A DNA stretch of 59,418 bases from an uncultured Clostridium sp. (GCA_934755305.1 CAKVLD010000013.1:1-59418), one strand, 5' to 3'; positions 17,082-26,346 are shown, counted from the first letter of the stretch. Translations and numbers: made by a program. The notes: generated from the letters alone by a model not told the origin.

Positions 17082-18044
17082 CTATTTAAGTTTTATTCTT
17101 GGGTCAACTACTGCATATAAAATATCTGAAAGTAAATTTCCTATTACAGTTAATAAACCTACGAACATACAGAATCCCATAAGGAATGTGTAATCTCTAC
17201 ATAATATTGATTCATATGCTATTTTACCTATTCCTGGCCATCCAAATACTGTTTCCATTAATATTGCACCACCAAAAAGTGAAGGTAATCTCATACCTAT
17301 AAAAGTTACTACAGGTATTAAAGCATTTCTTAAAGCATGTTTATAAATAACTATTTTTTCTTTTAATCCTTTAGCTCTTGCTGTACGTATGTAATCTTGT
17401 CCTATAACCTCAAGCATTGAAGTTCTAACATATCTTACATAACCACCTATACTTATAGTTACCATTGTTACTACTGGTAAAACCATATGTTTAACAATAT
17501 CTAGAAAATGAGCAACACCTGTTAATGTTGATCCTGTACTTACCATACCTGAAATAGGTGCAATACCTAAATCAACAGCAAAAATCTTCATTAATACAAT
17601 TCCTAAGAAGAAACTTGGGAACGAATATCCAATAAATGTTAATAACGTTGCAATTTTATCAAACCAAGAGTACTGTTTCACCGCCGAAACTATTCCTATT
17701 GGTATTGCTATTACTAATGTTAATATAAATGTTACTAATGAAAGCCAGAAAGAATTCCATACATATGTCTTAATAACTTCTGAAACTGGTTGATCATATT
17801 TTAACGAATCACCGAAATCTCCTTTTACAGCGCTCTTTAACCAATTCACATATCTTTCAGTAACTGGCTTATCAAGTCCATACATAGCCTTTAATTGTAG
17901 AGCTCTTTCTGTACTCATGTTAGGATTTGCCTTTGAATCAACAAAGTCCCCTGGTACCATAGCTATTATTCCATATATTATTACAGATAAAATTAACATT
18001 AACGGTATCATTTTAAGAACTTTTTTAACAATATAATTTATCAT
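17082..18044 (-). CDS. oppB: Oligopeptide ABC transporter permease OppB
   Basis: A 320-residue permease with about six membrane segments. Typical OppB features are PGDFVDSKANPN near residue 31, the segment SMLEVIGQDYIRTARAKGL with the ATPase-contact EAA-like loop near residue 210, and FGWPGIGKIAYESI near residue 268. It follows oppA across a 93-base gap that carries a hairpin. Confidence 0.93.
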   Translation of the reverse strand: MINYIVKKVLKMIPLMLILSVIIYGIIAMVPGDFVDSKANPNMSTERALQLKAMYGLDKPVTERYVNWLKSAVKGDFGDSLKYDQPVSEVIKTYVWNSFWLSLVTFILTLVIAIPIGIVSAVKQYSWFDKIATLLTFIGYSFPSFFLGIVLMKIFAVDLGIAPISGMVSTGSTLTGVAHFLDIVKHMVLPVVTMVTISIGGYVRYVRTSMLEVIGQDYIRTARAKGLKEKIVIYKHALRNALIPVVTFIGMRLPSLFGGAILMETVFGWPGIGKIAYESILCRDYTFLMGFCMFVGLLTVIGNLLSDILYAVVDPRIKLK

Positions 18045-18086
18045 CCTATCCTCTACTTTCTAATATAAGTTTATAGAACATATTAA

Positions 18087-18109
18087 AAGCATCTAATAAC
18101 AAGATGCTT
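18087..18109 (-). terminator. Stem-loop between oppA and oppB
   Basis: AAGCATCT (18087-18094) pairs with AGATGCTT (18102-18109); on the minus strand four T follow. It is a weak terminator or 3'-stabilising structure, of the kind that lets the binding-protein gene be expressed above the membrane components. Confidence 0.55.
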
Positions 18110-18137
18110 CTAATACCTCTCAATTTTGTCTTGTTAA

Positions 18138-19874
18138 TTAATCCTCTAATGTCATCTTATATATATTGTCATAGTAGTGTTGATATGGTGATGCTACAAT
18201 CCCCTTAACTCTACCGTTATAACCGATTAAGTCACTTCTTTGATATACAAAAATGCATGGTAAATCTTCATTTAATTCTGTATACAATTCTTTGTATAAT
18301 TCTTTTAATTTTTCTTGGTCCATTTCCTTGGAAATCTTATTATAAAGTTCATCTACCTTTGGGTTTGAATAATTAACTCTATTTTGTGAACCATTTGAAG
18401 CATATATATTTTGATCATTTGGATCTGCTGTTAATCCCCAAGCCATGAAGAATGCATCAAAATCACCCTTAACTTGTTTTTGTTTTAATGTGTTGAAATC
18501 AACTATTTCTGTTTGAAAGTCTACTCCAAGTTCTTTCCAATCATTATCTGCAACTGCTATTAATGGATTTGTTATAGTACTTTCTTGAGCTCCTGTAAAC
18601 ATGAATTTTAATTTTTGTCCATCTTTTTCTCTTATACCGTCTTCTCCTACTTTCCAACCTGCATCATCAAGCATTTGTTTAGCTTTCTCTAAATCATAGT
18701 CATAAGTATTTTTACCTTCAGCATATGCCCAAGAAACTTGAGATTGAGGAACATTTATTACCCTCCCATATTTATCAAATACAGTATTAGTAATCTTAGC
18801 TCTATTTAATCCAGTTGCTAACGCCTGTCTTACAGCCTTATCTTTTAATGCTGGATTTTTATGATTGAATCCTATATATCCATATCCATTAGTTGGATAA
18901 TATTCATATCCTAAGAAACCAGTTTCTTCAAGTAACGCTACATTATCAGGATTTGCATCTATATTTGCATCAAAATCAATTTCTCCTGATTGTAATAATG
19001 GAATTTGGTTTTCAGTAGTATCAACTTTAAATATTAAGTTTTTAATCTTTGCAACACCTGCAGCATGGTTTTCGTTAGCTACTAACTTAGTTTCGACACC
19101 TTCTTCATAGCTTACTAATTTATATTGACCACAAACTGGCACTTCTGGTGATGTAGATATATGTTTCTTTAATTCACTTTCATCACCTTGTTTGTAGTAT
19201 TGTCCATAGTAATGAGCTGGAACTGGAGCTATAGCTAATTCATATAATGCAGATGAACTTGCTTCTAATAATTTTATTTCAATAGTTTGATCATCAACTA
19301 TATTAAGACCAGTTATCTTATCAGCTTTTCCTTCTTGATATTCTTTTGCTCCCACAATCTTAGCTTTACCTGTTACATAATCACTAACTCCATCATAAGA
19401 TTGATCACAAACTACTTTAAAGAACATTTCTATATCCTTAGTAGTTAATGGTGTATTATCAGACCATTTTAAGTCTTTTTTTAATTTAAAAGTATATGTT
19501 AATCCATCTTCTGAAATCTTATATTCATCTAATAAGTTCTCTTCTAATGTACCATCAGCCTTATTATTAAATAACGAATCATGCATAGCTCCTGCTATTG
19601 AAAAGTCATATGCTGTTTCCATAAAACATGGATTAAACTTTCCTTCTGGAGCTGATTGCCCAATAATTAGAGTATCCTTTCTATTTGTTGCAGTACTTGG
19701 ATTGCTTGCTAGATCCTTTGCATCATAAGTTACTATGCTTGAATCTGATAAATCATTTTTTTCTGCGCTTTCGCTAGAATCGCTAGCATCATTTGCACTA
19801 TTACCACATCCACTCAAAGCTATTGAAGTAGCAGTAACTAGTGATAATGCCATTAAAATTTTCTTTAATTTCAT
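18138..19874 (-). CDS. oppA: Oligopeptide-binding lipoprotein OppA
   Basis: A 578-residue extracellular solute-binding protein (SBP family 5). A type II signal peptide with lipobox LSGCG places the lipidated cysteine near residue 23, followed by a serine/acid-rich linker. Family segments include LIIGQSAPEGKFNPCF, YTFKLKKDLKWSDNTPLTTKD, and AVRQALATGLNRAKI. It delivers peptides to OppBC and is the first gene of the operon. The ribosome site is AGGGGGAAG. The upstream leader carries its own promoter and a terminator-like hairpin. Confidence 0.93.
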   Translation of the reverse strand: MKLKKILMALSLVTATSIALSGCGNSANDASDSSESAEKNDLSDSSIVTYDAKDLASNPSTATNRKDTLIIGQSAPEGKFNPCFMETAYDFSIAGAMHDSLFNNKADGTLEENLLDEYKISEDGLTYTFKLKKDLKWSDNTPLTTKDIEMFFKVVCDQSYDGVSDYVTGKAKIVGAKEYQEGKADKITGLNIVDDQTIEIKLLEASSSALYELAIAPVPAHYYGQYYKQGDESELKKHISTSPEVPVCGQYKLVSYEEGVETKLVANENHAAGVAKIKNLIFKVDTTENQIPLLQSGEIDFDANIDANPDNVALLEETGFLGYEYYPTNGYGYIGFNHKNPALKDKAVRQALATGLNRAKITNTVFDKYGRVINVPQSQVSWAYAEGKNTYDYDLEKAKQMLDDAGWKVGEDGIREKDGQKLKFMFTGAQESTITNPLIAVADNDWKELGVDFQTEIVDFNTLKQKQVKGDFDAFFMAWGLTADPNDQNIYASNGSQNRVNYSNPKVDELYNKISKEMDQEKLKELYKELYTELNEDLPCIFVYQRSDLIGYNGRVKGIVASPYQHYYDNIYKMTLED

Positions 19875-19941
19875 TTTTCTTCCCCCTTTTTTAATCTCCT
19901 TACTAGCCTAATTAAATTACATCTCCCCCCAAATATTTCCT

Positions 19942-19990
19942 TAAAATAAAAAAGAAGTTAATCCGCAAAACTAAATAGCTCAACTAACTC
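19942..19990 (-). promoter_or_regulatory. Terminator-like hairpin in the opp leader
   Basis: On the minus strand, AAGGAGTTAGT pairs (two G-U wobbles) with ATTAACTTCTT and is followed by TTTATTTT. It lies between the candidate opp promoter (20069-20097) and oppA, so it could attenuate the operon. Alternatively it terminates the upstream micro-protein transcript. Confidence 0.55.
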
Positions 19991-20068
19991 CTTTGTTATT
20001 TCTTTTTATTAAAAAAATATTTAATTTTGTTATGATAATATTAAAACTATTAAGGTTTACTTATTACT

Positions 20069-20097
20069 ATAATAATATCCTTTTTCCTTCATGTCAA
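20069..20097 (-). promoter_or_regulatory. Promoter of the opp operon
   Basis: Minus-strand TTGACA (20092-20097), a 17-bp spacer and TATTAT (20069-20074). This predicts a leader of about 185 bases before oppA, containing the hairpin at 19942-19990. Confidence 0.7.
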
Positions 20098-20161
20098 TAT
20101 TTTCTTATTTATCTATTTTGTTCTCCTTATGCTATATTATATTTTTTATTACATTATATTA

Positions 20162-20332
20162 TCAAACTTCAAAATATAACACAGACTCTGTTTCTCTACA
20201 ATATTTTACACACATGCATTGTGATAAATTTCTTGGACACTTATAACAAAGACATCTTACATCATCACCATTACAATTTTTATTTATTTTTTCTGGACAT
20301 TTTTCGCAATTTACACCGTTACCTGCTGGCAT
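20162..20332 (-). CDS. Cysteine-rich micro-protein (56 residues)
   Basis: A short gene with an AAAGGAG ribosome site nine bases before its ATG. The 56-residue product has nine cysteines, at about residues 9, 12, 20, 27, 29, 32, 39, 41 and 45, in CxxC and CxC spacings (NCEKCP, RCLCYKCP, CMCVKYC). There is no signal peptide or membrane segment. The pattern suggests zinc or other metal binding, or a ferredoxin/metallothionein-like peptide; no named family is recognised. It lies alone upstream of the opp promoter on the same strand. Confidence 0.75.
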   Translation of the reverse strand: MPAGNGVNCEKCPEKINKNCNGDDVRCLCYKCPRNLSQCMCVKYCRETESVLYFEV

Positions 20333-20437
20333 ATATAACATCTCCTTTCTCTATATAGCATTTAAGCTTCACATATATTTATACCACAATCGTAATAACA
20401 TTTTAAAAGACCATTTCTAATTTTTTTCTAATCAATA

Positions 20438-20469
20438 AAAGAGTACCAGAAAAAAAACTAGCACTCTTT
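20438..20469 (-). terminator. Terminator of the ABC exporter operon
   Basis: AAAGAGT (20438-20444) pairs with ACTCTTT (20463-20469), with T-rich sequence following on the minus strand. Confidence 0.65.
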
Positions 20470-20535
20470 ATAAAAAACTAATTAATAAATATAAAACATA
20501 TATAATAAATATTCACTATATATAATGTAATTTTT

Positions 20536-21759
20536 TTATATTAATATATCCTTTTTATTAAAAACTACATGTGCAATAATATAAGATACTATTATTGTTA
20601 TGCACATGATACTAATTCCTAATCCTAAACTAAAATTAGGATTATTATAATTTTGGGCTATATTTCCTCCTACAACATTAACAACATCACCATAATTAAA
20701 GAAAATTAAATGTGCAATTTTTCCTATAGATCTAGATACAATACATCCCATTGTTGAAGCTACTGAAATTATTACAGCTAAGGCCATAGTTGTCATACTA
20801 CTTTTAAATATAGATGATATTAAGAATATAAAAGCACAACATGCAATAATAAATAAAATTTGTAATCCAAAACTTTGAAGTAATAAATTCCACCTAGTAG
20901 TACCTATCCCACTATTCTCAATTGCTTTTAAAGTTGGTGAACCTTGAGTTGCTACAGTAGAATAATCCCATTCATATTTAATTCCTATTATTTCTTTCAT
21001 ATCCCATCCATTAAATCCTTTTATAAGACCTACTATTCCAAAGGCTATAATTTCAAGACCACCTATCATTGTTACTACTGTTAAAACTACTGCAATAAAT
21101 TTTGATAAAATAACTTTTCCTCTTTTTATAGGTTGTACTAATAAAAATTTAAGTGTTGGAGGTGTTGATTCTCCTGAAACTATATCACTCATAAATACAG
21201 CTATACCTGATGCTAATATTATTAGTCCTATAAGTTTGAATAAACTTATTCCAAAGTTAATAGCATTAAATTCCCAACCTTCAATTGGTCTTTTATTTTC
21301 TTCTAAAGCCTTATCTATTTCTGCTATTTGTTCTTTTAATGAAGTTACATGTTCCTCATCTTGCATTGCAATATCTATATTTTCTTGTAATCTTTCTTTT
21401 TCTTTAGTTAAGGATAATTTCCAAAAATCAGGTTCATCTTTATGTTTTAATAATTCTTGTTGTTCAGCTAACTCTTTATTAAGATTTTCTAATTGATTTT
21501 TATTTCCTATTCTCTCACTTTCTGCCCACTCTTCAGTTTTACCCTCTAATTCTTTACTTCTATTATTAAGATACTCTATTTGGTTTTGTATATTTTCTAT
21601 TTGTGCTTCTGGCGAATTATAATATTTAATATTTTTTTCTTCACTATAATTTAAATATATAGCTCCTGCTACTAGTACAAAAAACATACCAAATACAATC
21701 CAAGTTTTTGACCTTCTTGTAATTTTAATTAATTCATTTTTAACTAGAGTAAATAACAT
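20536..21759 (-). CDS. ABC-2 type transporter permease with coiled-coil insert
   Basis: A 407-residue permease. A first membrane segment (about 20-38) is followed by a long, highly charged extracytoplasmic coiled coil (about 50-155, rich in E, K, Q and N) and then five to six membrane segments in the C-terminal half. This is the layout of ABC-2 permeases related to bacitracin, lantibiotic or Na+ efflux exporters. The gene starts one base after the ATPase gene ends. The substrate is not determinable. Confidence 0.85.
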   Translation of the reverse strand: MLFTLVKNELIKITRRSKTWIVFGMFFVLVAGAIYLNYSEEKNIKYYNSPEAQIENIQNQIEYLNNRSKELEGKTEEWAESERIGNKNQLENLNKELAEQQELLKHKDEPDFWKLSLTKEKERLQENIDIAMQDEEHVTSLKEQIAEIDKALEENKRPIEGWEFNAINFGISLFKLIGLIILASGIAVFMSDIVSGESTPPTLKFLLVQPIKRGKVILSKFIAVVLTVVTMIGGLEIIAFGIVGLIKGFNGWDMKEIIGIKYEWDYSTVATQGSPTLKAIENSGIGTTRWNLLLQSFGLQILFIIACCAFIFLISSIFKSSMTTMALAVIISVASTMGCIVSRSIGKIAHLIFFNYGDVVNVVGGNIAQNYNNPNFSLGLGISIMCITIIVSYIIAHVVFNKKDILI

Positions 21760-21760
21760 C

Positions 21761-22675
21761 TTATCTTACGCCTCCTTCTACAAGTTCCATGTATCTTTGT
21801 TCAAGCCCATTTCTATTTTTATAAATCTCTTCAACTTCTATATTTTTATTAAGAAGTTCTTTTAATACTATACCTGTAGAACCCGATCTAATTATAATAT
21901 GGATTTCTTCTTCTTCTAATTTAGCTGAATTAACACAATTTAATGTTTTTAATATTGTAACAGCTTTTTTATCATCCTTTGACACTTTTAACGTCATACT
22001 GTCTAATTCTGTTTCAACATTATGCTCTGTAACTTCTTCTACTGATCTAATAACGCCCCCGTTTATAAAAGCTACTCTATCACATAAATTTTGAACTTCA
22101 CTTAATATATGAGAAGAAATAAACACACTCATTCCTTTTTCTTTAGCTGCTTTTTTTACTATATCTCTAAAATCTAATATTCCAGATGGATCTAGTCCAT
22201 TTGTAGGTTCATCTAATATTAATAATTTAGGATTTCCAATCAAAGCTGCTGCAAGTCCTAATCTTTGCTTCATACCTAATGAATATCTCTTAACCTTATC
22301 ATCTATTCTATCTTTAAGCCCAACTAAATCTATAAGCTCTTGAACTTCTTCTTTTGATACCTTTCTTATTCTTGCTATCTGCATAAGATTTTCTCTTCCT
22401 GATAAATACTTATATAGTTCTGGATTTTCCACTACCGCTCCCACATCTCTTAAAGCATTTTCTTTATCATGTAAAACACTTTTGCCACATATAGTTATTT
22501 CTCCTGCATTAGGTGCTATAAGCCCAACTAACATTCTTATTGTTGTAGTTTTTCCTGCTCCATTTGGGCCTAGAAAACCGAATATTTCTCCTTCCTTAAC
22601 AGAAAAATTCAAATCTTTTATTATTTCTCTTTTTCCAAGCTTCTTCTTAACACCTTTTACTTCTAATACATTCAT
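21761..22675 (-). CDS. ABC transporter ATP-binding protein (BcrA-like)
   Basis: A 304-residue ATPase with Walker A GPNGAGKTTT near residue 38, signature YSLGMKQRLGLA near 132, Walker B LLILDEPTNGLD near 155 and the switch histidine in SSHILSEVQ. The YSLGMKQR signature and C-terminal extension are typical of BcrA-type drug or lantibiotic exporters. It pairs with the downstream permease. GGAGGGG precedes the ATG. Confidence 0.9.
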   Translation of the reverse strand: MNVLEVKGVKKKLGKREIIKDLNFSVKEGEIFGFLGPNGAGKTTTIRMLVGLIAPNAGEITICGKSVLHDKENALRDVGAVVENPELYKYLSGRENLMQIARIRKVSKEEVQELIDLVGLKDRIDDKVKRYSLGMKQRLGLAAALIGNPKLLILDEPTNGLDPSGILDFRDIVKKAAKEKGMSVFISSHILSEVQNLCDRVAFINGGVIRSVEEVTEHNVETELDSMTLKVSKDDKKAVTILKTLNCVNSAKLEEEEIHIIIRSGSTGIVLKELLNKNIEVEEIYKNRNGLEQRYMELVEGGVR

Positions 22676-22790
22676 TATTTCCCCTCCTCAAACTCTATGT
22701 TAATCATTCTAATGGGCAAATCTTAATAATTAACTTGTATACTCCTTAATAATTCCTTAAGTAAATTTTAATATTAACTTAGAAATAAAA

Positions 22791-22833
22791 AATGCATTCA
22801 AAAGATAAAAACTTTATATCTTTCGAATGCATT
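22791..22833 (-). terminator. Terminator after bofA
   Basis: AATGCATTC (22791-22799) pairs with GAATGCATT (22825-22833), extended by further A/T pairs; T residues follow on the minus strand. Confidence 0.75.
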
Positions 22834-22842
22834 ATTCACTTA

Positions 22843-23106
22843 TTATAAAAACAATTTAAATATTATTAATATAGCAACACCAGGTATACCAAATATACCT
22901 GCAATCAAAGCATTTACTACATTTACAGCAATATAAAAATTAAAGTAAGATCCAATAAAATTAACTATATATAAAAGCACCACACCAACTATTCCATTTA
23001 TTAATAATTTAAATGGCCACTTAAATAGCTTTATTATTATTCCTAATATAACCAAACCTATTATTCCATATATAATTAATTCCACATTAGCTGCTAATAG
23101 CCCCAT
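22843..23106 (-). CDS. bofA: BofA-like sporulation membrane protein
   Basis: An 87-residue, almost wholly hydrophobic protein with the BofA C-terminal signature VNALIAGIFGIPGVAILI. In Bacillus BofA holds the pro-sigma-K protease SpoIVFB inactive in the outer forespore membrane. The position, just after a YaaL-like gene in the dnaX-ybaB-recR block, matches the conserved Firmicute order. This supports a spore former. Confidence 0.85.
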   Translation of the reverse strand: MGLLAANVELIIYGIIGLVILGIIIKLFKWPFKLLINGIVGVVLLYIVNFIGSYFNFYIAVNVVNALIAGIFGIPGVAILIIFKLFL

Positions 23107-23128
23107 ACCATCACCCCCAAGCCTAAGT

Positions 23129-23407
23129 CTATTCTGCTAATTCTAAAAATCTATCAAAAATATATTCTTTAGTTACACATACACCTTTTTCTTTTGCTAC
23201 TGATAATAGATGTTCAAATCGCTTTGTAGCTACTTCTTCTTCGTATATAGCCATTTCAATTAATCTTTCATCATCAACATTATTAAAAATGTTTCTTGCA
23301 GTTTCTATTTCAATTAAAGCATATTCTATTTCATCTATCAATTTATCTTCTGGAAACTCTTCTTTATGTCTTCCTATAAGATATTCTATAATATTCTTTT
23401 TATTCAT
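23129..23407 (-). CDS. YaaL-family protein (DUF2508)
   Basis: A protein of about 92 residues, charged and helical, with the pattern LIDEIEYALIEIETARNIFNNV that fits DUF2508/YaaL, which is always found near recR and bofA in Firmicutes. Function unknown. The start at 23407 follows GGAGG; the longer TTG-initiated frame would overlap that site. It lies 22 bases before bofA and is probably co-transcribed with it. Confidence 0.8.
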   Translation of the reverse strand: MNKKNIIEYLIGRHKEEFPEDKLIDEIEYALIEIETARNIFNNVDDERLIEMAIYEEEVATKRFEHLLSVAKEKGVCVTKEYIFDRFLELAE

Positions 23408-23573
23408 AACACCCTCCAAATATTTTATTTAGAGTATTGCCACTAAAAAAAATATTATACAACTATTTGTTAAATAGTAACACTTTTTTATAAACCTCAT
23501 ACATTATTACTATAAGAAGCTTTTCACTCATTATCAAACAAAACTTCTAAAAACTCCCATCTATCTATTAAAG

Positions 23574-23593
23574 GGTCCAATATCTTGGGCCCT
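23574..23593. terminator. Terminator-like hairpin after recR
   Basis: GGGTCCAA pairs with TTGGGCCC across a 4-base loop. The T tract is strong on the plus strand but short on the minus strand, so efficiency for recR is uncertain. Confidence 0.45.
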
Positions 23594-23601
23594 CCCTTTT
23601 T

Positions 23602-24198
23602 TTATATTTCTTTTCTACCTTCTAAAGCTTTAGATAGTGTAACTTCATCTGCATATTCCAAATCTCCACCAACTGGTAATCCTGAAGCTATTCTAGTTAC
23701 TTTTACATCTAAAGGTTTTAATATCTTAGATATATACATAGCTGTAGCTTCACCTTCTATATTAGGGTTAGTAGCAAGAATTACTTCTTTAACTTCTTCC
23801 TTCATCCTTGAAACTAATTCTCTAATTCTTATATCTTGAGGTCCTCTACCTTGCATTGGGGATATATTCCCATGAAGAACATGATAAGCTCCATTATATT
23901 CTTTAACCTTTTCCATTGTCATAATGTCTTTAGGTTGCTCAACAACACAAATAACACTATTATCTCTATTAGGATTTGAGCATATAGCACAAGGATCTTT
24001 ATCTGTAAAGTTACCACATACAGAACAGTACTTTATAGTCCCTCTCGCTTGTACTAACGCATTAGCAAACTCCTTAACTTCATCTTCTGGTAAATTTAAA
24101 ACATGTAAAGCTAATCTTTGAGCTGTTTTTTGACCTATACTAGGAAGTTTTGCAAATTCCTCAATTAATTTTTCTATAGCTACTGGATAAAAATCCAT
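23602..24198 (-). CDS. recR: Recombination mediator RecR
   Basis: A 198-residue RecR. A helix-hairpin-helix region near residues 10-28 (FAKLPSIGQKTAQRLALH) is followed by a four-cysteine zinc finger CSVCGNFTDKDPCAIC (about 57-72) and a Toprim domain with CVVEQPKDI (about 83) and ATNPNIEGEATA (about 142). It loads RecA with RecF/RecO at gaps. It follows ybaB, as in most bacteria. Confidence 0.96.
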   Translation of the reverse strand: MDFYPVAIEKLIEEFAKLPSIGQKTAQRLALHVLNLPEDEVKEFANALVQARGTIKYCSVCGNFTDKDPCAICSNPNRDNSVICVVEQPKDIMTMEKVKEYNGAYHVLHGNISPMQGRGPQDIRIRELVSRMKEEVKEVILATNPNIEGEATAMYISKILKPLDVKVTRIASGLPVGGDLEYADEVTLSKALEGRKEI

Positions 24199-24249
24199 TA
24201 TAAATCATCCCTTCAAATCATTATTAATCAAAACCATCACCTAAGAAAT

Positions 24250-24282
24250 AAGGCATACAGACATTGTAGTCTTGTATGCCTT
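24250..24282 (-). terminator. Hairpin between ybaB and recR
   Basis: AAGGCATACA (24250-24259) pairs with TGTATGCCTT (24273-24282), with only a weak T-rich stretch following. It may be a partial terminator or a stability element in the dnaX-ybaB-recR operon. Confidence 0.5.
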
Positions 24283-24298
24283 AAATTAGTAAAACTAA

Positions 24299-24643
24299 TT
24301 AGAATAAACCACCTGGCATATTTAAGCCACCTGTTAATTTACTCATTTTATTTGAAGAATCTTCATCAGCTTTTCTTAATGCTTCGTTAACTGCACTAAG
24401 CACTAAGTCTTCTAACATTTCTACATCATCTTCGTCTACTACTTCTGGCTTTATATTTATTGATAAAACTTCTTTTTTACCATTAACCTTAACTGTAACA
24501 GCGCCTCCTCCAACTGAAGATTCAAATTCTGCTGCTTCAATTTCTTTTTGTGCTTCTTGCATTTGCTTTTGAAGCATTTGCGCTTGTTTCATTAAGTTGT
24601 TCATATTGCCTCCGCCGAATCCGCCGAATCCACCTCTTGCCAT
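24299..24643 (-). CDS. YbaB/EbfC nucleoid-associated protein
   Basis: A protein of about 114 residues with a glycine-rich start (ARGGFGGFGGGNMNNLMKQA), a coiled helix MQEAQKEIEAAEFE, and the conserved VKVNGKKEVLSINIKPEV. YbaB proteins bind DNA as tweezer-like dimers. It lies between dnaX and recR in the canonical order. The start at 24643 is set by AGGAGG. Confidence 0.93.
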   Translation of the reverse strand: MARGGFGGFGGGNMNNLMKQAQMLQKQMQEAQKEIEAAEFESSVGGGAVTVKVNGKKEVLSINIKPEVVDEDDVEMLEDLVLSAVNEALRKADEDSSNKMSKLTGGLNMPGGLF

Positions 24644-24720
24644 AAACAATTCCTCCTTAATAATAATTCTATTTTTTATTATATAGTATTTTTTATCACA
24701 ATACTATTAGTTTAATAATT

Positions 24721-26346
24721 TTATTCGTCTAATACTTCTACTATAGAAGAACCTAAAGTATCAATTAATATATCTTCTGGTCTTCTTTCGTCTACTCCTG
24801 TATTTTCAACAACAAATTTAACCTTTATGTTTTCTCTCATTACTTCTGAAACAACTTCATTTACTACCTTGATATTCTCAGCCTTTTCTAGCCTTTGTTT
24901 ATTGAAGTCATATTGCTCATCATACTTAATTGTAAGTATTCCATTATTACATGCTATAGGTTTTCCTGTTAACATTGAAGCATAAATAACCATAGCTCTT
25001 CTAGATTTAAAAGTTTCTAATATATCTTTCCAAGCTCTTTGAACATCTCCAATTTTTGTCTTAGAATTCACATTAGCCTCAATTTGAGGTTCTGTATGCA
25101 CCATCTTAGTATTATGAGCTGCAGGAGCTTTAGCTATAGTGTGGGGAGTATTATTTTGCTCTGCCCCTCCATTACTTGTTCTCACTTGAATCTTTCCACT
25201 TCTTAAGGCTTCTTCAATTTTGTTAACTCTAGCAAGTACAACTTCATTAGATGTGTCGTATTCTATTTTACACATCTTTATTATAGCTAATTCTAAATAC
25301 AATCTAGCTTGTTTACTTAATTTTGCGTTATTCTCAGCTTCTTGAAGAATTCTAATATCCCTCATTATTTCTTCTACTCTTATTCTACTTCCTTGTTCTT
25401 TTACAAGAGAAATATTTTCTAAAGACATATCCAAAACTTCTTCTGGATTATTTGTCACCTTAATCATAAGTAAATTTCTAAAATGAGTAATTAAATCTTT
25501 TATAAAAAGATGAATATCCTTACCTGCAAAAACTAACTTTTCTATAGTAACCATAGCATTTTCTATATTTCTTTCAATTACTGAAGAAGTTATGTCAAAT
25601 AAATATTCATTTGTTATTAACCCAAGCATGCCAACAAGAGATTGATAATCTACACTACCATCCCCCATAGCTATAGCCTGATCTAATATACTTAATGAAT
25701 CTCTCATAGCACCATCTGATACTCTAGCTATTAGATTTAAGCTCTTATCATCTGCTAATACTCCTTTAGCTTCCACTACAGTTCTAAGTCTATCTGTTAT
25801 ATTTTTTGTGCTTATTCTTTTAAAATCAAATCTTTGACATCTTGATAAAATAGTTATAGGAAGCTTTTGTGGATCTGTAGTTGCTAATATAAATACTACA
25901 TTCGCTGGTGGCTCTTCTAACGTCTTTAAAAAAGCATTAACTGCTCCTATAGATAACATGTGAACCTCATCCATAATATACACCTTGAATTTCGCTTCTT
26001 GTGGAGGATATTTAGAATCATCAATAATATCTCTTATTTTATCTATACCGTTATTTGAGGCAGCATCTAATTCTACTACATCAATAGCTAATCCATCATT
26101 AATTCTCTTGCACATTTCACATTCATTACAGGGCTCTCCATCTATTGGATTTAGACAGTTTAACGCCTTTGCCATCACCTTAGCAGTAGAAGTTTTACCT
26201 GTACCTCTAGTACCACAAAAAAGGTATGCATGTGCAATTCTATCATTTAATATTTGATTTTTTAAAGTAGTTGTAATATGTTCTTGACCTACTACGTCTT
26301 CAAAGTTTTTTGGTCTCCATTCTCTATACAATGCTGTATATGCCAA
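24721..26346 (-). CDS. dnaX: DNA polymerase III subunit gamma/tau
   Basis: A 541-residue clamp-loader ATPase. Walker A GTRGTGKTST is near residue 45, followed by a zinc module (CLNPIDGEPCNECEMC, about 64-79), Walker B YIMDEVHML near 124 and sensor/arginine-finger region SRCQRFDF near 168. A variable linker with Ala/Asn/Pro precedes the C-terminal tau-type domain. It loads the sliding clamp at the replication fork. It opens the dnaX-ybaB-recR block and is divergent from thyA. Confidence 0.95.
   Translation of the reverse strand: MAYTALYREWRPKNFEDVVGQEHITTTLKNQILNDRIAHAYLFCGTRGTGKTSTAKVMAKALNCLNPIDGEPCNECEMCKRINDGLAIDVVELDAASNNGIDKIRDIIDDSKYPPQEAKFKVYIMDEVHMLSIGAVNAFLKTLEEPPANVVFILATTDPQKLPITILSRCQRFDFKRISTKNITDRLRTVVEAKGVLADDKSLNLIARVSDGAMRDSLSILDQAIAMGDGSVDYQSLVGMLGLITNEYLFDITSSVIERNIENAMVTIEKLVFAGKDIHLFIKDLITHFRNLLMIKVTNNPEEVLDMSLENISLVKEQGSRIRVEEIMRDIRILQEAENNAKLSKQARLYLELAIIKMCKIEYDTSNEVVLARVNKIEEALRSGKIQVRTSNGGAEQNNTPHTIAKAPAAHNTKMVHTEPQIEANVNSKTKIGDVQRAWKDILETFKSRRAMVIYASMLTGKPIACNNGILTIKYDEQYDFNKQRLEKAENIKVVNEVVSEVMRENIKVKFVVENTGVDERRPEDILIDTLGSSIVEVLDE

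Noticed and set aside
19993..20358. Plus-strand open frame of 121 codons
   Set aside because: It runs antisense over the opp promoter and the cysteine-rich gene, is hydrophobic low complexity and has no ribosome site. The minus-strand cysteine-rich frame is far better supported.
24721..26346. Programmed frameshift in dnaX producing gamma and tau
   Set aside because: No slippery A-rich heptamer with a following stem was found at a plausible site; a single product is assumed.
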